From assembly GCF_013385825.1 (NCBI RefSeq), contig NZ_JACAPG010000011.1, positions 104,077 through 168,076 on the forward strand: a stretch of 64,000 nucleotides of DNA. Direction: 5' to 3'. Every line of letters begins with the position of its first letter. The stretch's first letter is position 1. The stretch comes from Pseudomonas reactans (GTDB taxonomy: Bacteria > Pseudomonadota > Gammaproteobacteria > Pseudomonadales > Pseudomonadaceae). The notes beneath the pieces were generated by a model, which saw only the letters and a list, made by a program, of their open reading frames with translations, did no database searches and was not told where the DNA came from. Positions 49,715-58,495 of this stretch are shown piece by piece. A program made the position numbers and the translations under genes.

Positions 49715-50691
49715 GGCGTGGCTCCTTCAATTGGCTCGACAGCAATCGCAATCTTCCCTTGGATGCCGTTGTTGCGGCTTTCCAGTCGCGCATGGGCGAG
49801 CCCGATGTCGGCCAGTGCATAGACGGCGCCAACGTGAGGGCGCAGTTGGCCTTGCGCGACCAAGCTGCTCAACTCATCCAACTTGCCGCGGTTTTGCCGG
49901 GTGAATACGAAGTGATAACTCGCATTCTTGCCCCAGGCCTGGACCAGGTTCTGTGGCTGGGCAATGTCCACGATCGAGACCACACGGCCTAGTTGTGCGA
50001 GGGCGTCGGGGCTGCGCGACAGGGTGTTGCCGCCAATGGTGTCGAACACCACATCGACGCCACGGCCATCCGTTTCCCGCAGGATCGCGTCGACGTAGTC
50101 TTCTTTTTCGTAGTCGATGATCACATCGGCACCCTGGCTTTTAACGAACTCAATATTGGCTTCGCGCACGGTCGTGAACACCCTTGCGCCGATCGCCTTT
50201 GCCAGTTGGATCGCTATGTGGCCAACGCCGCCAGCGCCGCCGTGTATCAGGATGCTTTCCCCCACTCGAAGCGCTGCGCGTACGGTCAGTGCTTCCCATG
50301 CCGTCCCCCCGACCAGGCTCAGGCTGGCTGCCTCCAAGTGACTCAAGGTGGGAGGTTTTTTCCCGATAATGCTTTCGGCCGCCACGTGGTATTCGGCATA
50401 ACTGCCAGGGCCATCGAATATCTGCGGGGTGTACCAGACTTCGTCGCCTGGCGCGAAGTTCGTCACGCCCGGGCCGATGGCTTCGACAACGCCGGAGACG
50501 TCATGACCGGTGATAGCCGGGAGTGGCACCAGGTCGGCGTAATCTCCGCGCCGTACCTGATAATCCAGCGGGTTGATGGAGGTGGCGTGAACCCGTACCA
50601 GGACCTGACCGGTCTGTGGTGCTGGCTTGGGCACTTCGCAGAGTTCGAACGCATCCGCGCCACCAAATGATTTAAGCCTCATCGCTTTCAT
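49711..50691 (-). CDS. NADP-dependent quinone oxidoreductase-like MDR protein
   Basis: About 326 residues from the ATG at 50691 ([20 protein letters not shown]) with GAGG 7 bases upstream. It is a medium-chain dehydrogenase/reductase of the zinc-free quinone reductase type: [15 protein letters not shown], the NADP loop [20 protein letters not shown], and DVVFDTIGG. Likely substrate is a quinone or an alpha,beta-unsaturated carbonyl. It is the middle gene of the arsR-oxidoreductase-ABM operon and has its own ArsR-type operator upstream. Confidence 0.9.
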   Translation of the reverse strand: MKAMRLKSFGGADAFELCEVPKPAPQTGQVLVRVHATSINPLDYQVRRGDYADLVPLPAITGHDVSGVVEAIGPGVTNFAPGDEVWYTPQIFDGPGSYAEYHVAAESIIGKKPPTLSHLEAASLSLVGGTAWEALTVRAALRVGESILIHGGAGGVGHIAIQLAKAIGARVFTTVREANIEFVKSQGADVIIDYEKEDYVDAILRETDGRGVDVVFDTIGGNTLSRSPDALAQLGRVVSIVDIAQPQNLVQAWGKNASYHFVFTRQNRGKLDELSSLVAQGQLRPHVGAVYALADIGLAHARLESRNNGIQGKIAIAVEPIEGATP

Positions 50692-50718
50692 TGTAATACC
50701 TCGTTTCGGCAAAAAGGG

Positions 50719-50738
50719 ATATCGGGAATTGTCGATAT
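50719..50738. promoter_or_regulatory. ArsR-type operator between the arsR-family gene and the oxidoreductase
   Basis: ATATCG-N8-CGATAT (GGATATCG at 50717, CGATATCC to 50740; spacer GGAATTGT). The same 6-8-6 dyad lies upstream of the regulator at 51065-51084. Confidence 0.65.
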
Positions 50739-50752
50739 CCTGGGGTAAAAAA

Positions 50753-51055
50753 TTACAGGTCCTTGCCGATGATCTCGGCAAGCGCACGGATGGTTGCTTC
50801 GTTTCGCTTGTAGTAGGTCCACTGGCCGATGCGCCGGGTTTCGATCAGGCCCGCGCGGTGCAACGTTGCCAGGTAATCAGACACGGTCGATTGCGACAGC
50901 CCGACGCCTTCCTGAATACTGCTGACGCAGACGCCCACGGTATGAACGTCCCCCTCATCCTGGGCGGGGAAGTTCTTTTCGGGGTCCTTCAAACCTTTCA
51001 GGATTTCGAGTCGAGTCCGGTTTGAGAGGGCTTTGAATATTTCGAGTAGGTCCAT
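50753..51055 (-). CDS. ArsR-family winged-helix repressor
   Basis: A 100-residue protein with the ArsR fold: [20 protein letters not shown], then the recognition helix [20 protein letters not shown] and the wing [13 protein letters not shown]. It has no clear metal-binding CxC in the usual alpha-3 place; it has a Cys in [10 protein letters not shown] that might sense thiol-reactive compounds. It is first in an operon with an oxidoreductase and an ABM protein. Matching operators before itself and before the oxidoreductase point to autorepression. Confidence 0.9.
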   Translation of the reverse strand: MDLLEIFKALSNRTRLEILKGLKDPEKNFPAQDEGDVHTVGVCVSSIQEGVGLSQSTVSDYLATLHRAGLIETRRIGQWTYYKRNEATIRALAEIIGKDL

Positions 51056-51064
51056 GGCACGAGA

Positions 51065-51084
51065 ATATCGAGATTTACCGATAT
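51065..51084. promoter_or_regulatory. ArsR-type operator upstream of the arsR-family gene
   Basis: ATATCG-AGATTTAC-CGATAT, 9 bases upstream of the start codon. It has the same half-sites and same 8-base spacing as the site at 50719-50738. Confidence 0.65.
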
Positions 51085-51120
51085 GTCAATGCGAAAAAAG
51101 GTCCGGTGTTGATCGCTGGA

Positions 51121-52032
51121 TCAAACGTCTGCGCGCCAGCCTTCCAGCGTGCGCCACAACTTCCTCATCGTCGGGTTCTGGTTTTCAATCGCGCAATACG
51201 AGCGAATCTCCAACCGCGTACTCCATTCCTCTCCCCCTGCACGCACCAGCAGCCCACGTTCCAACTCATCCACCACCGCGCTCTGCGGCAGCCACGCTAC
51301 GCCATAACCTTCGATAGCCATGCGCATCAGCAGCATGGCCATGTCGGCTTCGTAGCAGCGCTCCAGCACAGCGGGAGCAGGGCCGTTCTTGATCACGATT
51401 TCCGCAACCCGGCCCAGGAACGTGGTGGCGGTGTACGCCAGGTGCGGGACGGGTTTCCCTGCAGTTCCCGGTAGGCGATACAGCGGTCGACCGCGCTTGT
51501 CCGGGGCGCACAGCGGGATGAATGCGTCATGTCCCAACGCCAGGCTGCCGAAGCGCTCCGCATCCAGCAGGATCGGCGCCAGCGGGTGGTGGTAGACGAT
51601 CATCAAGTCGCAGCTGCCTTCTTCCAGTGCAATCACCGCATCATGAATATTCGCCGCCACTACGCGCGCATTGAACTGTTCGGTGTGCCGTTGGAATTGC
51701 GCCAGCCACTTGGGCAGGAAGGTCATCGACAGGCTGTGACCGGCGGTCACCTGGATCGAGCGCCCCGGCATGCGTTCCACTTCGCGCAGGCTGGCGCGCA
51801 GGCGCATCAGGCCGGCCAGGGCGTCGCGGCTTTCGCTGCAGAAGGCGACGCCTGCGGCGGTAAGTTGCACCGGGTAGGTGCCACGGTCGACCAGCTCGAC
51901 ACCCACCCAGTCTTCCAGTGAGCGAATGCGCCGCGACAAGGCCGATTGAGTCACGCAGCGCACTTCGGCGGCGCGGGAAAAGTTCTTCCACTCGGCGATG
52001 GCCAAGAGGTCATCCAACCATTTGATCTGCAT
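51121..52032 (-). CDS. LysR-family regulator (HypT/YjiE-like)
   Basis: A 303-residue LysR protein. The DNA-binding part reads WLDDLLAIAEWKNFSRAAEV, RCVTQSALSRRIRSLEDWVG, which resembles the HypT/YjiE branch. The effector domain starts SIQVTAGHSLSMTFLPKWLA. It is divergent from the symporter-racemase pair, 174 bases from its start, and so is the likely regulator of that pair. A hypochlorite-sensing role, known for E. coli HypT, is not implied by this context. Confidence 0.88.
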   Translation of the reverse strand: MQIKWLDDLLAIAEWKNFSRAAEVRCVTQSALSRRIRSLEDWVGVELVDRGTYPVQLTAAGVAFCSESRDALAGLMRLRASLREVERMPGRSIQVTAGHSLSMTFLPKWLAQFQRHTEQFNARVVAANIHDAVIALEEGSCDLMIVYHHPLAPILLDAERFGSLALGHDAFIPLCAPDKRGRPLYRLPGTAGKPVPHLAYTATTFLGRVAEIVIKNGPAPAVLERCYEADMAMLLMRMAIEGYGVAWLPQSAVVDELERGLLVRAGGEEWSTRLEIRSYCAIENQNPTMRKLWRTLEGWRADV

Positions 52033-52205
52033 GCCGGTTCTCCAGGCTATGAACCTTGAGTGTAAGCGGCCGCACCCAGGCGGGGCTTGGCTTTTTGCAA
52101 ACTATTCCAAAAGCGCATGGGGTTAGCCGGATTACTCATCATGGTGGTTGGGGGCTGTCCCTAGAATCCTCGGCATACAACAAAAGCCATCCGAGGGCCG
52201 CACCT

Positions 52206-53468
52206 GTGAACAAGAACAAACTCCCCCGTCGCATTGCAGTCGGCATCGCCCTGGGCGTGCTGGTGGGTTGGGCGTGTCACCGCTATGCAGGCAGTGAGCA
52301 GGCCGCCAAGGAGCTGGCCGGGTACTTTTCGATGGTCACCGACATCTTCCTGCGCATGATCAAGATGATCATTGCACCGCTGGTGTTCGCTACCTTGGTG
52401 GGCGGCATCGCCAGCATGGGCAGTTCACGTTCGGTGGGGCGTATCGGGATGCGGGCGATGCTCTGGTTTGTCACGGCGTCGCTGGTCTCGCTGATGCTCG
52501 GCATGGCGCTGGTCAACCTGTTCCAGCCGGGCGCCGGGTTGAACATGCAGGTGGTGCAGCACGCCACGGCGGCGGTGCCGGTCAACACCGGGGACTTCAG
52601 TCTCAAGACCTTTATCAGTCACGTGTTCCCGCGCAGCATTGCCGAGGCGATGGCCAACAACGAGATCCTGCAGATCGTGGTGTTTTCGCTGTTCTTCGGC
52701 TTCGCCCTGGCCGGCGTCAAGCGCGCCGGTTACACGCGTATCACCGACACCGTGGATGAGCTGGCCAAGGTGATGTTCAAGATAACCGACTACGTGATGG
52801 CCTTCGCGCCGATCGGCGTGTTTGCCGCGATTGCCTCGGCGATCACCACCAACGGCCTGGGCCTGCTGGCAGATTACGCCAAGTTGATCGCCGAGTTTTA
52901 TCTGGGGATTGCGTTGCTCTGGGTGTTGCTGTTCGCCGCCGGCTACCTGTTTCTCGGGCGTTCGGTGTTCACCCTCGGCAAGCTGATCCGCGAGCCGATC
53001 CTGCTGGCGTTCTCCACGGCCAGCAGCGAGTCGGCCTACCCGAAAACCATGGAGGCCCTGGAGAAATTCGGCGCGCCCAAGCGCGTCTCCAGTTTCGTGT
53101 TGCCGCTGGGCTACTCCTTCAACCTTGACGGCTCGATGATGTACCAGGCGTTCGCGATCATGTTTATCGCCCAGGCCTACAACATCGACCTGAGTTTCAC
53201 CCAGCAACTGCTGATTCTTCTGACGCTGATGATCACCAGCAAAGGCATGGCCGGCGTAGCGCGGGCTTCGGTCGTGGTGGTAGCGGCGACATTGCCGATG
53301 TTCAACCTGCCCGAAGCCGGGCTACTGCTGATCATCGGTATTGACCAGTTCCTCGACATGGCGCGCACTGCCACCAACGTGGTGGGCAACAGTATCGCCA
53401 CGGCGGTTGTCGCGAAATCCGAAACCGAGGAAGAACTTGCCGAGCTGCCGCAAATGGTGCGCACATGA
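52206..53468 (+). CDS. Dicarboxylate/amino acid:cation symporter (DAACS, GltP/DctA family)
   Basis: About 420 residues from a GTG at 52206 (VNKNKLPRRIAVGIALG) with GAGGG 9 bases upstream; the frame is open further upstream but that part is not family-like. Family marks are MIKMIIAPLVFATLVGGIAS, the serine-rich AFSTASSESAYPKTMEALEK of hairpin HP1, the helix-7 segment YSFNLDGSMMYQ, and the substrate-site helix DQFLDMARTATNVVGN. These trimers import glutamate, aspartate or C4-dicarboxylates with Na+ or H+. The last 4 bases overlap the racemase start, so uptake and racemisation of Asp/Glu-like compounds are probably coupled. Confidence 0.92.
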   Translation: MNKNKLPRRIAVGIALGVLVGWACHRYAGSEQAAKELAGYFSMVTDIFLRMIKMIIAPLVFATLVGGIASMGSSRSVGRIGMRAMLWFVTASLVSLMLGMALVNLFQPGAGLNMQVVQHATAAVPVNTGDFSLKTFISHVFPRSIAEAMANNEILQIVVFSLFFGFALAGVKRAGYTRITDTVDELAKVMFKITDYVMAFAPIGVFAAIASAITTNGLGLLADYAKLIAEFYLGIALLWVLLFAAGYLFLGRSVFTLGKLIREPILLAFSTASSESAYPKTMEALEKFGAPKRVSSFVLPLGYSFNLDGSMMYQAFAIMFIAQAYNIDLSFTQQLLILLTLMITSKGMAGVARASVVVVAATLPMFNLPEAGLLLIIGIDQFLDMARTATNVVGNSIATAVVAKSETEEELAELPQMVRT

Positions 53469-54937
53469 CCACCACTTCTCGATTGGGCATCGTCGGCGGG
53501 CTCGGCTCGCTGGCGGGCGGTGATCTGTTCTACAAACTGGTCAAATCCAAGGCCGTGCTGGAGGACCAGGGTCGTTATCACTTCCTGTTTGAGCAGCACC
53601 CGTTCAAGGATGTGTTGTTGCCCCTGGACCGCCACGCGAGCATGACTGCGCGCAAATTCTATGTGTTCCAGGTGTGCAAGACCTTTGAAGGCAGCGGGGT
53701 GGATGCGGTACTGCTGCCGTGTTTCGCCAGCCAGACCTTTCGCGAGGAGATCCAGCAGGAGCTGGGTATTCCTGTGCTGGACATGATGCAGGCACTCGTC
53801 CGGCACATCCTGCGCAATGTCACACCGGGCACCACCCTGGGCGTGGTCGCGTCGGACTTCGTGCGCCACTGTGGATTGTTTGAGAAGCACCTCGGCCAGC
53901 ACTTCAACCTGGTGTATCCGGAGGGCCACGCTCAGGTCGCGTTGATGGAGGCGATGTATGGCGTCAACGGCATCAAGGACGGCCACCTCGACGGCGTGCC
54001 GCTGGAGTCGGTCTACCAGGCGTGCCTGTCATTGCAAGGGCAGGGCGCCACGGTGATCGTGCCGGGCATGACCGAACTGTCGCTGGTGTGCGGCGACCTG
54101 CAACGGCGCGGCATCAGCGTGCTCGACATCAACCAGATCTATGCCGAGTTCGCCACCCAGGCCGACGGCCCGACGCGCCAGCCGCCATTCAAACTGGGCA
54201 TCGTCGGTGGCGTCGGCCCTGCGGCCACCGTGGACTTCATGGGCAAGGTGGTCGCCCACACACCGGCGGGCAAGGACCAGGACCATATCAAGATGGTGGT
54301 GGAGCAGAACCCACAGATCCCCGACCGCACCGCCAACCTGTTGCGCGACGAAACCGACCCCACCCTGGCCCTGTACGCCACCTGCAAACGCCTGGAAAGC
54401 GCTGGCGCCCAAGCCATCGCGATCCCGTGCAACACCGCCCATGCGTTTGTCGAACGCATCCAGGCGCACTTGCGCGTGCCCATCGTCAACATGCTCAGCG
54501 AGACGGTGGAGTGGATCGTGCACACCTACGGCAGTGGCCAGGCGGTCGGTTTGCTGGCGACTTCCGGCACCCTGCAAAGCCAGGTCTATCACCAGGCGGC
54601 GCGGCGTTCAGGGTTTCAACTGATCACGCCCGGTTTCGATTACCAAGCGCTGGTGATGGAAGCAATTTATGGCGAGCGGGGTATCAAGGCTGGGTTTACC
54701 GAGGGCGTCTGCCGCGAGCAATTGCTGCTGGCGGCGGAGCATTTGTGTGAGCAGGGGGCGAGGGTGTTGATTCTGGGGTGTACGGAGTTGCCGTTGGTGT
54801 TGGCGCACAGTGAGTCGTTTCGGGTCGGCAACTATCGTGTTGCCTTGGTGGATCCCACTACAATTCTTGCGCGACGGTGCGTTGGTCTGTCTTCAGATGA
54901 TCGCAACATTCGTAGGCGGCATTTGGGTGCCCAATGA
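53465..54937 (+). CDS. Tandem aspartate/glutamate racemase-family fusion
   Basis: A 490-residue protein made of two Asp/Glu racemase domains (about 1-232 and 240-475), each starting with a GIVGG loop (LGIVGGLGSLAGGD and LGIVGGVGPAATVD). The second domain has both catalytic cysteines, Cys322 in IPCNTAH and Cys439 in LGCTELP. The first keeps Cys86 in LLPCFASQ but has Met202 in the place of the second (PGMTELS), so it should not racemise. Family members interconvert D- and L-aspartate or glutamate without cofactor. The start ATG overlaps the symporter stop (ATGA). A regulatory or substrate-binding use of the first half is inference. Confidence 0.88.
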   Translation: MTTTSRLGIVGGLGSLAGGDLFYKLVKSKAVLEDQGRYHFLFEQHPFKDVLLPLDRHASMTARKFYVFQVCKTFEGSGVDAVLLPCFASQTFREEIQQELGIPVLDMMQALVRHILRNVTPGTTLGVVASDFVRHCGLFEKHLGQHFNLVYPEGHAQVALMEAMYGVNGIKDGHLDGVPLESVYQACLSLQGQGATVIVPGMTELSLVCGDLQRRGISVLDINQIYAEFATQADGPTRQPPFKLGIVGGVGPAATVDFMGKVVAHTPAGKDQDHIKMVVEQNPQIPDRTANLLRDETDPTLALYATCKRLESAGAQAIAIPCNTAHAFVERIQAHLRVPIVNMLSETVEWIVHTYGSGQAVGLLATSGTLQSQVYHQAARRSGFQLITPGFDYQALVMEAIYGERGIKAGFTEGVCREQLLLAAEHLCEQGARVLILGCTELPLVLAHSESFRVGNYRVALVDPTTILARRCVGLSSDDRNIRRRHLGAQ

Positions 54938-55771
54938 TTAATAGTCATTTGCTGACAGCTGAGCGAGTCGCTCGGCAAGTTTAACCCGTTTCTTTTGTAC
55001 CAGACCGCTGCCGGGCAGGGCTACGTCTGCGATGCGCGCGGCGAAATACATGTCGAAGAGCTGCCAGTCTTCGAACTCTTCAGGCGCGACGGTAAAAGTC
55101 GTCAGTCGGCCAATCAATCCACACAGCCAGTCAGCGCATTGCAAGGTTTGAAATAGATAGCTCTCACCTTGAAGTGGCGGCTCTATGAGTGTGCGGCATT
55201 TTTCCGAAGGGTCTTCAAACATCGCCAAGGTACAAGCTTCAACGTTTCGTTCACGCCATTCATTTCCGGCTTTCTGCTCATCCAGAAGGACGATGAACGA
55301 GGCATTGTTTAACGTGCAAAAGCGATCAATTTTTCGGATGGACTGGAGCAGCGCTCGCTTGAATGTCTCGGTCGAGTTGTGTTCGCTGGGTTCGGTAGGT
55401 TTGTGCTCACCGGTATAGAAAATGTGTCCGCCAATTTTGCGGATATGACTCAGGAGGCGAAATGAAGACCTTCTCAGCTCTCTATATTTGCTTACATTGT
55501 CCACAGTAAACAGCGTAGAGCCCTTCTTTTCCCAATGGTACGCCGGTAAATGTTGTGGGTTTTTGTGTTTCAGATCCCAGGCGAGCAACTGGCACTTGAG
55601 CTTGTAGAAGTAGATCGCGAATTCGCGAACTTCTTCGGCGGGAATCAGCATGCCGCCCAGGCCGAATACAGGGCTGGTTTTGTACATCGGATGTTTTCGA
55701 GAAACGTATTGGCCCACGTGGCCAAACTCATCCAGATAAGCAATGTATTGAGTCAAAATCGATTTCCCCAT
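54938..55771 (-). CDS. DUF3800 domain protein
   Basis: About 277 residues from the ATG near 55771 (MGKSILTQYIAYLDEFGHVG); the frame also opens earlier at 55831. The IAYLDEFG motif at the start and the later FIVLLDEQKAGNEW and LQCADWLCGLIGR are typical of DUF3800 proteins, which share an RNase H-like fold with acidic residues and often travel with mobile or defence genes. No activity is proven to my knowledge. It is convergent with the racemase gene, one base apart, and looks like a stand-alone insertion. Confidence 0.82.
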   Translation of the reverse strand: MGKSILTQYIAYLDEFGHVGQYVSRKHPMYKTSPVFGLGGMLIPAEEVREFAIYFYKLKCQLLAWDLKHKNPQHLPAYHWEKKGSTLFTVDNVSKYRELRRSSFRLLSHIRKIGGHIFYTGEHKPTEPSEHNSTETFKRALLQSIRKIDRFCTLNNASFIVLLDEQKAGNEWRERNVEACTLAMFEDPSEKCRTLIEPPLQGESYLFQTLQCADWLCGLIGRLTTFTVAPEEFEDWQLFDMYFAARIADVALPGSGLVQKKRVKLAERLAQLSANDY

Positions 55772-55942
55772 CCATGAGAAACACGAAAGCCCGTGCGATT
55801 TCTCGCAACGGGCCTCGGAAGGTGGGCACATGGTTACCCATATGCGTTGAGAAGGAATCTAGCGAAAAAGTGGCGCGGGCTCCAGTCGTTTCATGAGAAT
55901 CAGGCAGATCCTACACGTCGTCAGGGAATTGCCCTGCTTGCA

Positions 55943-56584
55943 TCAGCGCATCCCAAATTTCTCCAGCGTCGGCGCCAACCCCAGCAGGTCAACCGTACTT
56001 TTCCCAGCCTCCAGCCCCGCCCGAATCCCATCCTCCTTATCTTCCCGACTACGGCTCAACCGGATCACTTCTTCAACGCGATCCTGCTCCACCACCACCA
56101 GCCCATCGCGGTCGCCGACGATGATGTCGCCCGGGTTGATGTTCACGCCGCCTATCACAATGGGCACGTTGACTTTGCCCGGTTGGCATTTGTTGGTGCC
56201 CTTGATGCTCAGGCCGCGGGAAAAGGTCGGGAAGGCCATCTCGATGATGGCGTTGGCGTCGCGCACCGCGCCGTTCATGACCAGGCCGACAATCCCGAGC
56301 TTCTGTGAGGCCAGGGTCAGCAGGTCGCCCCAGGGGCCAGCTTCCATGAAGCCTTTGGCGTCCACCACCAGCACATCGCCGGGTTTGGCTTTGGTCAGGG
56401 CGTAGTGGATGGCCAGGTTGTCGTCGGGGCGGCAATCGACGGTCAAGGCCGGGCCCGCCAGGCGCAGGCTCGGGTCGACCGGGCGCAGGCCGCTGTCCAG
56501 GGCGCCTTTCTGGCCCTGGGCTTCGTGGATGGTGGCGGTGCCCAGTTGTTTGAGGGTGTCGAGTTGGTCTTGGGTTACAGGCAT
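55943..56584 (-). CDS. RraA-like / 4-carboxy-4-hydroxy-2-oxoadipate aldolase-family protein
   Basis: A 213-residue protein of the RraA-HMG/CHA aldolase family: TIHEAQGQKGALDSGLRPVD, GPALTVDCRPDDNLAIHYAL, GDVLVVDAKGFMEAGPWGDL, GLVMNGAVRDANAI (the substrate-binding arginine/aspartate) and PGDIIVGDRDGLVVV. The last motif and the G-x6-N/R-D pattern match class II pyruvate aldolases such as LigK/GalC, not the RNase E inhibitor alone. It lies after a DUF1932 dehydrogenase gene and near a GntR regulator and MFS importer, so a catabolic aldolase is likely; the substrate is unknown. Confidence 0.82.
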   Translation of the reverse strand: MPVTQDQLDTLKQLGTATIHEAQGQKGALDSGLRPVDPSLRLAGPALTVDCRPDDNLAIHYALTKAKPGDVLVVDAKGFMEAGPWGDLLTLASQKLGIVGLVMNGAVRDANAIIEMAFPTFSRGLSIKGTNKCQPGKVNVPIVIGGVNINPGDIIVGDRDGLVVVEQDRVEEVIRLSRSREDKEDGIRAGLEAGKSTVDLLGLAPTLEKFGMR

Positions 56585-56612
56585 GGTGGCGTTCCGTTTT
56601 TATAAGGGTTGT

Positions 56613-57482
56613 TCAAGCGGCTGGGGTATGACGGCCGAGCCAATCCAATGCTTGGGCTAGGCTCGGTTTTTCTTCGGTGATCGGTTCCAGCGCCAGGCCT
56701 TCGCTGCTGTGGCTGAAGCGCTGGCGCACGCCACTGAGTACGCTGCTGGCAATGCCGAGCGAGGCCAGTTGGCGCTCGGCTTCTTCGACTTCATGCAAGC
56801 GCCGTGTGGCGTGCACCACGTGGGTGGACACGAGCATTTCCAGGAAGGCGGGCAGAGGTGCCTGGTCGATGTCCTTGAGCACTTCATAGAGGGCGGGGCG
56901 CAGTTGTTGGCGTTCGGCCGCCAGCAATACTTCCACCGCGAGTGCTTCCATGCCTTTGGTGAAGACGCTGCGCAGGATTTTCAGCGTGATTGCATCGCCG
57001 GGTTGGCTGGCGGGCAGGGCGCGCGCGGTAGCCCCTGCGGCGAGCAACAGTTCGACAAATGCATCTGCCTTTGGGCCGGAGCACAGCAGTGGGGTCTTTT
57101 CCCGCAGGTAAGCGATGGCGCCCATGATCGCGACGTCTACGTAGTCGATCCGTTGCCGGGCGGCCTCTGCACCAGCCAGGCGCTTGCGCTCGGGGGCGGC
57201 GGTGGTGAGGTCGGCGAACAGCGCGCCGGGCTTGAGGTGCGCCAGGCATTCACGGGTCACTTCCAGGGACTGCGTCCCCACCACACAGGACAGTACGCAG
57301 TCCGATTCGGCCAGCCAGTCACCTACGCGAGAGTGGATCGGCACCCCCAATTGGTCCGCCAATCGTTGTGCCGCCGGTGCGATGCGTTGCTCGCAGAACA
57401 GCAGCTCCACGGTGGTATTAGACGCCAAGGCCTGGGCATAGCAACGGCCGACTTCGCCGAGCCCTACGATTGTTATTTTCAT
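56613..57482 (-). CDS. NAD(P)-binding 6-phosphogluconate dehydrogenase-like protein with DUF1932
   Basis: About 289 residues from the ATG at 57482 (MKITIVGLGEVGRCYAQALA), with GGAGG 4 bases upstream. The N-terminal Rossmann domain belongs to the beta-hydroxyacid dehydrogenase family (GLGEVG loop; FADLTTAAPERKR); the C-terminal part (AITLKILRSVFTKGMEALAV) is the DUF1932 helical domain, with the catalytic lysine probably in the TLKILRS segment. It would oxidise a 3-hydroxy acid. It is first gene of a two-gene unit with the RraA-like aldolase and divergent from GntR. Confidence 0.85.
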   Translation of the reverse strand: MKITIVGLGEVGRCYAQALASNTTVELLFCEQRIAPAAQRLADQLGVPIHSRVGDWLAESDCVLSCVVGTQSLEVTRECLAHLKPGALFADLTTAAPERKRLAGAEAARQRIDYVDVAIMGAIAYLREKTPLLCSGPKADAFVELLLAAGATARALPASQPGDAITLKILRSVFTKGMEALAVEVLLAAERQQLRPALYEVLKDIDQAPLPAFLEMLVSTHVVHATRRLHEVEEAERQLASLGIASSVLSGVRQRFSHSSEGLALEPITEEKPSLAQALDWLGRHTPAA

Positions 57483-57543
57483 GTCGCCTCCGGATTCAGG
57501 TTGCAATACAATTAAAATACAATTTTGGTGATTGCAAACGATT

Positions 57544-57553
57544 TTTGTACAAA
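57544..57553. promoter_or_regulatory. Palindrome between the dehydrogenase and gntR genes
   Basis: TTTGTACAAA is a perfect 10-bp palindrome in the 172-base divergent region. FCD-type GntR regulators often bind TTGTAnnACAA-like dyads, so it is a candidate operator. Two ATACAATT-like copies just upstream (about 57509-57530) may also matter. Confidence 0.4.
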
Positions 57554-57654
57554 GTGCGCGGACGGTACACTGTCATTGGCGTGCGACAAGCCTCAGAATC
57601 CGCTGCTGGCACCCCGGGGCAGAGCCCTGACCCACCTCGACACAGAAGGCAGAC

Positions 57655-58308
57655 ATGGCCAACGATCTCATCTACGAGACCTTGAGAAACCGCATCATTG
57701 CCGGCCAATACGAGCCTGGTACGCAACTCAAGGAAGAACCGCTGGGCAAGGAATTCGGCCTGAGCCGCACGCCGGTGCGCGCGTCGCTGAAGAAGCTGGT
57801 GGACGACGGCCTGGCGGTGATCGAGGCCAACCGTGGGGTGTTTGTCGCCGGCTGGACCCAGTGGGACCTGGAAGAAATGTTCAGCTTGCGCGAGTTGCTC
57901 GAACCCCATGCCGCGCTGCTCGCCGCCCAACGCGCGACGCCGCAGGACGTGGCTGAACTGCACCGTATCAACGCGCTGATGGCGGATGCCATCGCCAGCA
58001 AGGGGCCCGATGTGACCCTGCGCGTGCAGGAGGCCAACCGTGCCTTCCACGCGCAGGTACTGGAGATCGCCCGTTCGCAGCGGCTCAAGTCGATGCTCGC
58101 GACCTTGATCGACATGCCGGTGATCACCCGTTCGTTTTTTCTCTACCGCCCGGCCGACCTGGAGCGCAGCCTGCAGCAGCACCTGGACATCACCTATGCC
58201 ATCGAGCAGAACGATGGCGAGTTGGCCCAGCGCGCCATGCAAACCCATATCCGCATGGCCTACCTGCGCTTCATGGCGCGGCGCAGTGAGTCGCCCGTTC
58301 GTCGATAA
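57655..58308 (+). CDS. GntR-family regulator (FadR/FCD subfamily)
   Basis: A 217-residue protein: winged helix IYETLRNRIIAGQYEPGTQL and LGKEFGLSRTPVRASLKKLV, followed by an all-helical FCD ligand domain (EEMFSLRELLEPHAALLAAQ; metal-binding His likely in ANRAFHAQVLE, HLDI and MQTHIRM). FCD domains bind metal-chelated carboxylic acids. It is divergent from the dehydrogenase-aldolase pair and upstream of the MFS gene and probably represses both. Confidence 0.9.
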   Translation: MANDLIYETLRNRIIAGQYEPGTQLKEEPLGKEFGLSRTPVRASLKKLVDDGLAVIEANRGVFVAGWTQWDLEEMFSLRELLEPHAALLAAQRATPQDVAELHRINALMADAIASKGPDVTLRVQEANRAFHAQVLEIARSQRLKSMLATLIDMPVITRSFFLYRPADLERSLQQHLDITYAIEQNDGELAQRAMQTHIRMAYLRFMARRSESPVRR

Positions 58309-58495
58309 AAAAATACAAAACTAAAACAATATGCGTTAGAGTCGGCGCCACGAGACCGGGCAATGACTCCTGCCTGACATTCACAGGGACCCAAAGAAAC
58401 GCCAGACCTGAGGTGGCTGAACCGGCCTCAGCGGGAGCCTGCACCCCGGATTCGACACACACGGCACATTCCAATAATAAAACCAGGTATCCCGT

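Noticed and set aside
52056..52205. 50-codon N-terminal extension of the symporter
   Set aside because: Not hydrophobic or family-like; the GTG at 52206 with GAGGG upstream gives the usual DAACS start.
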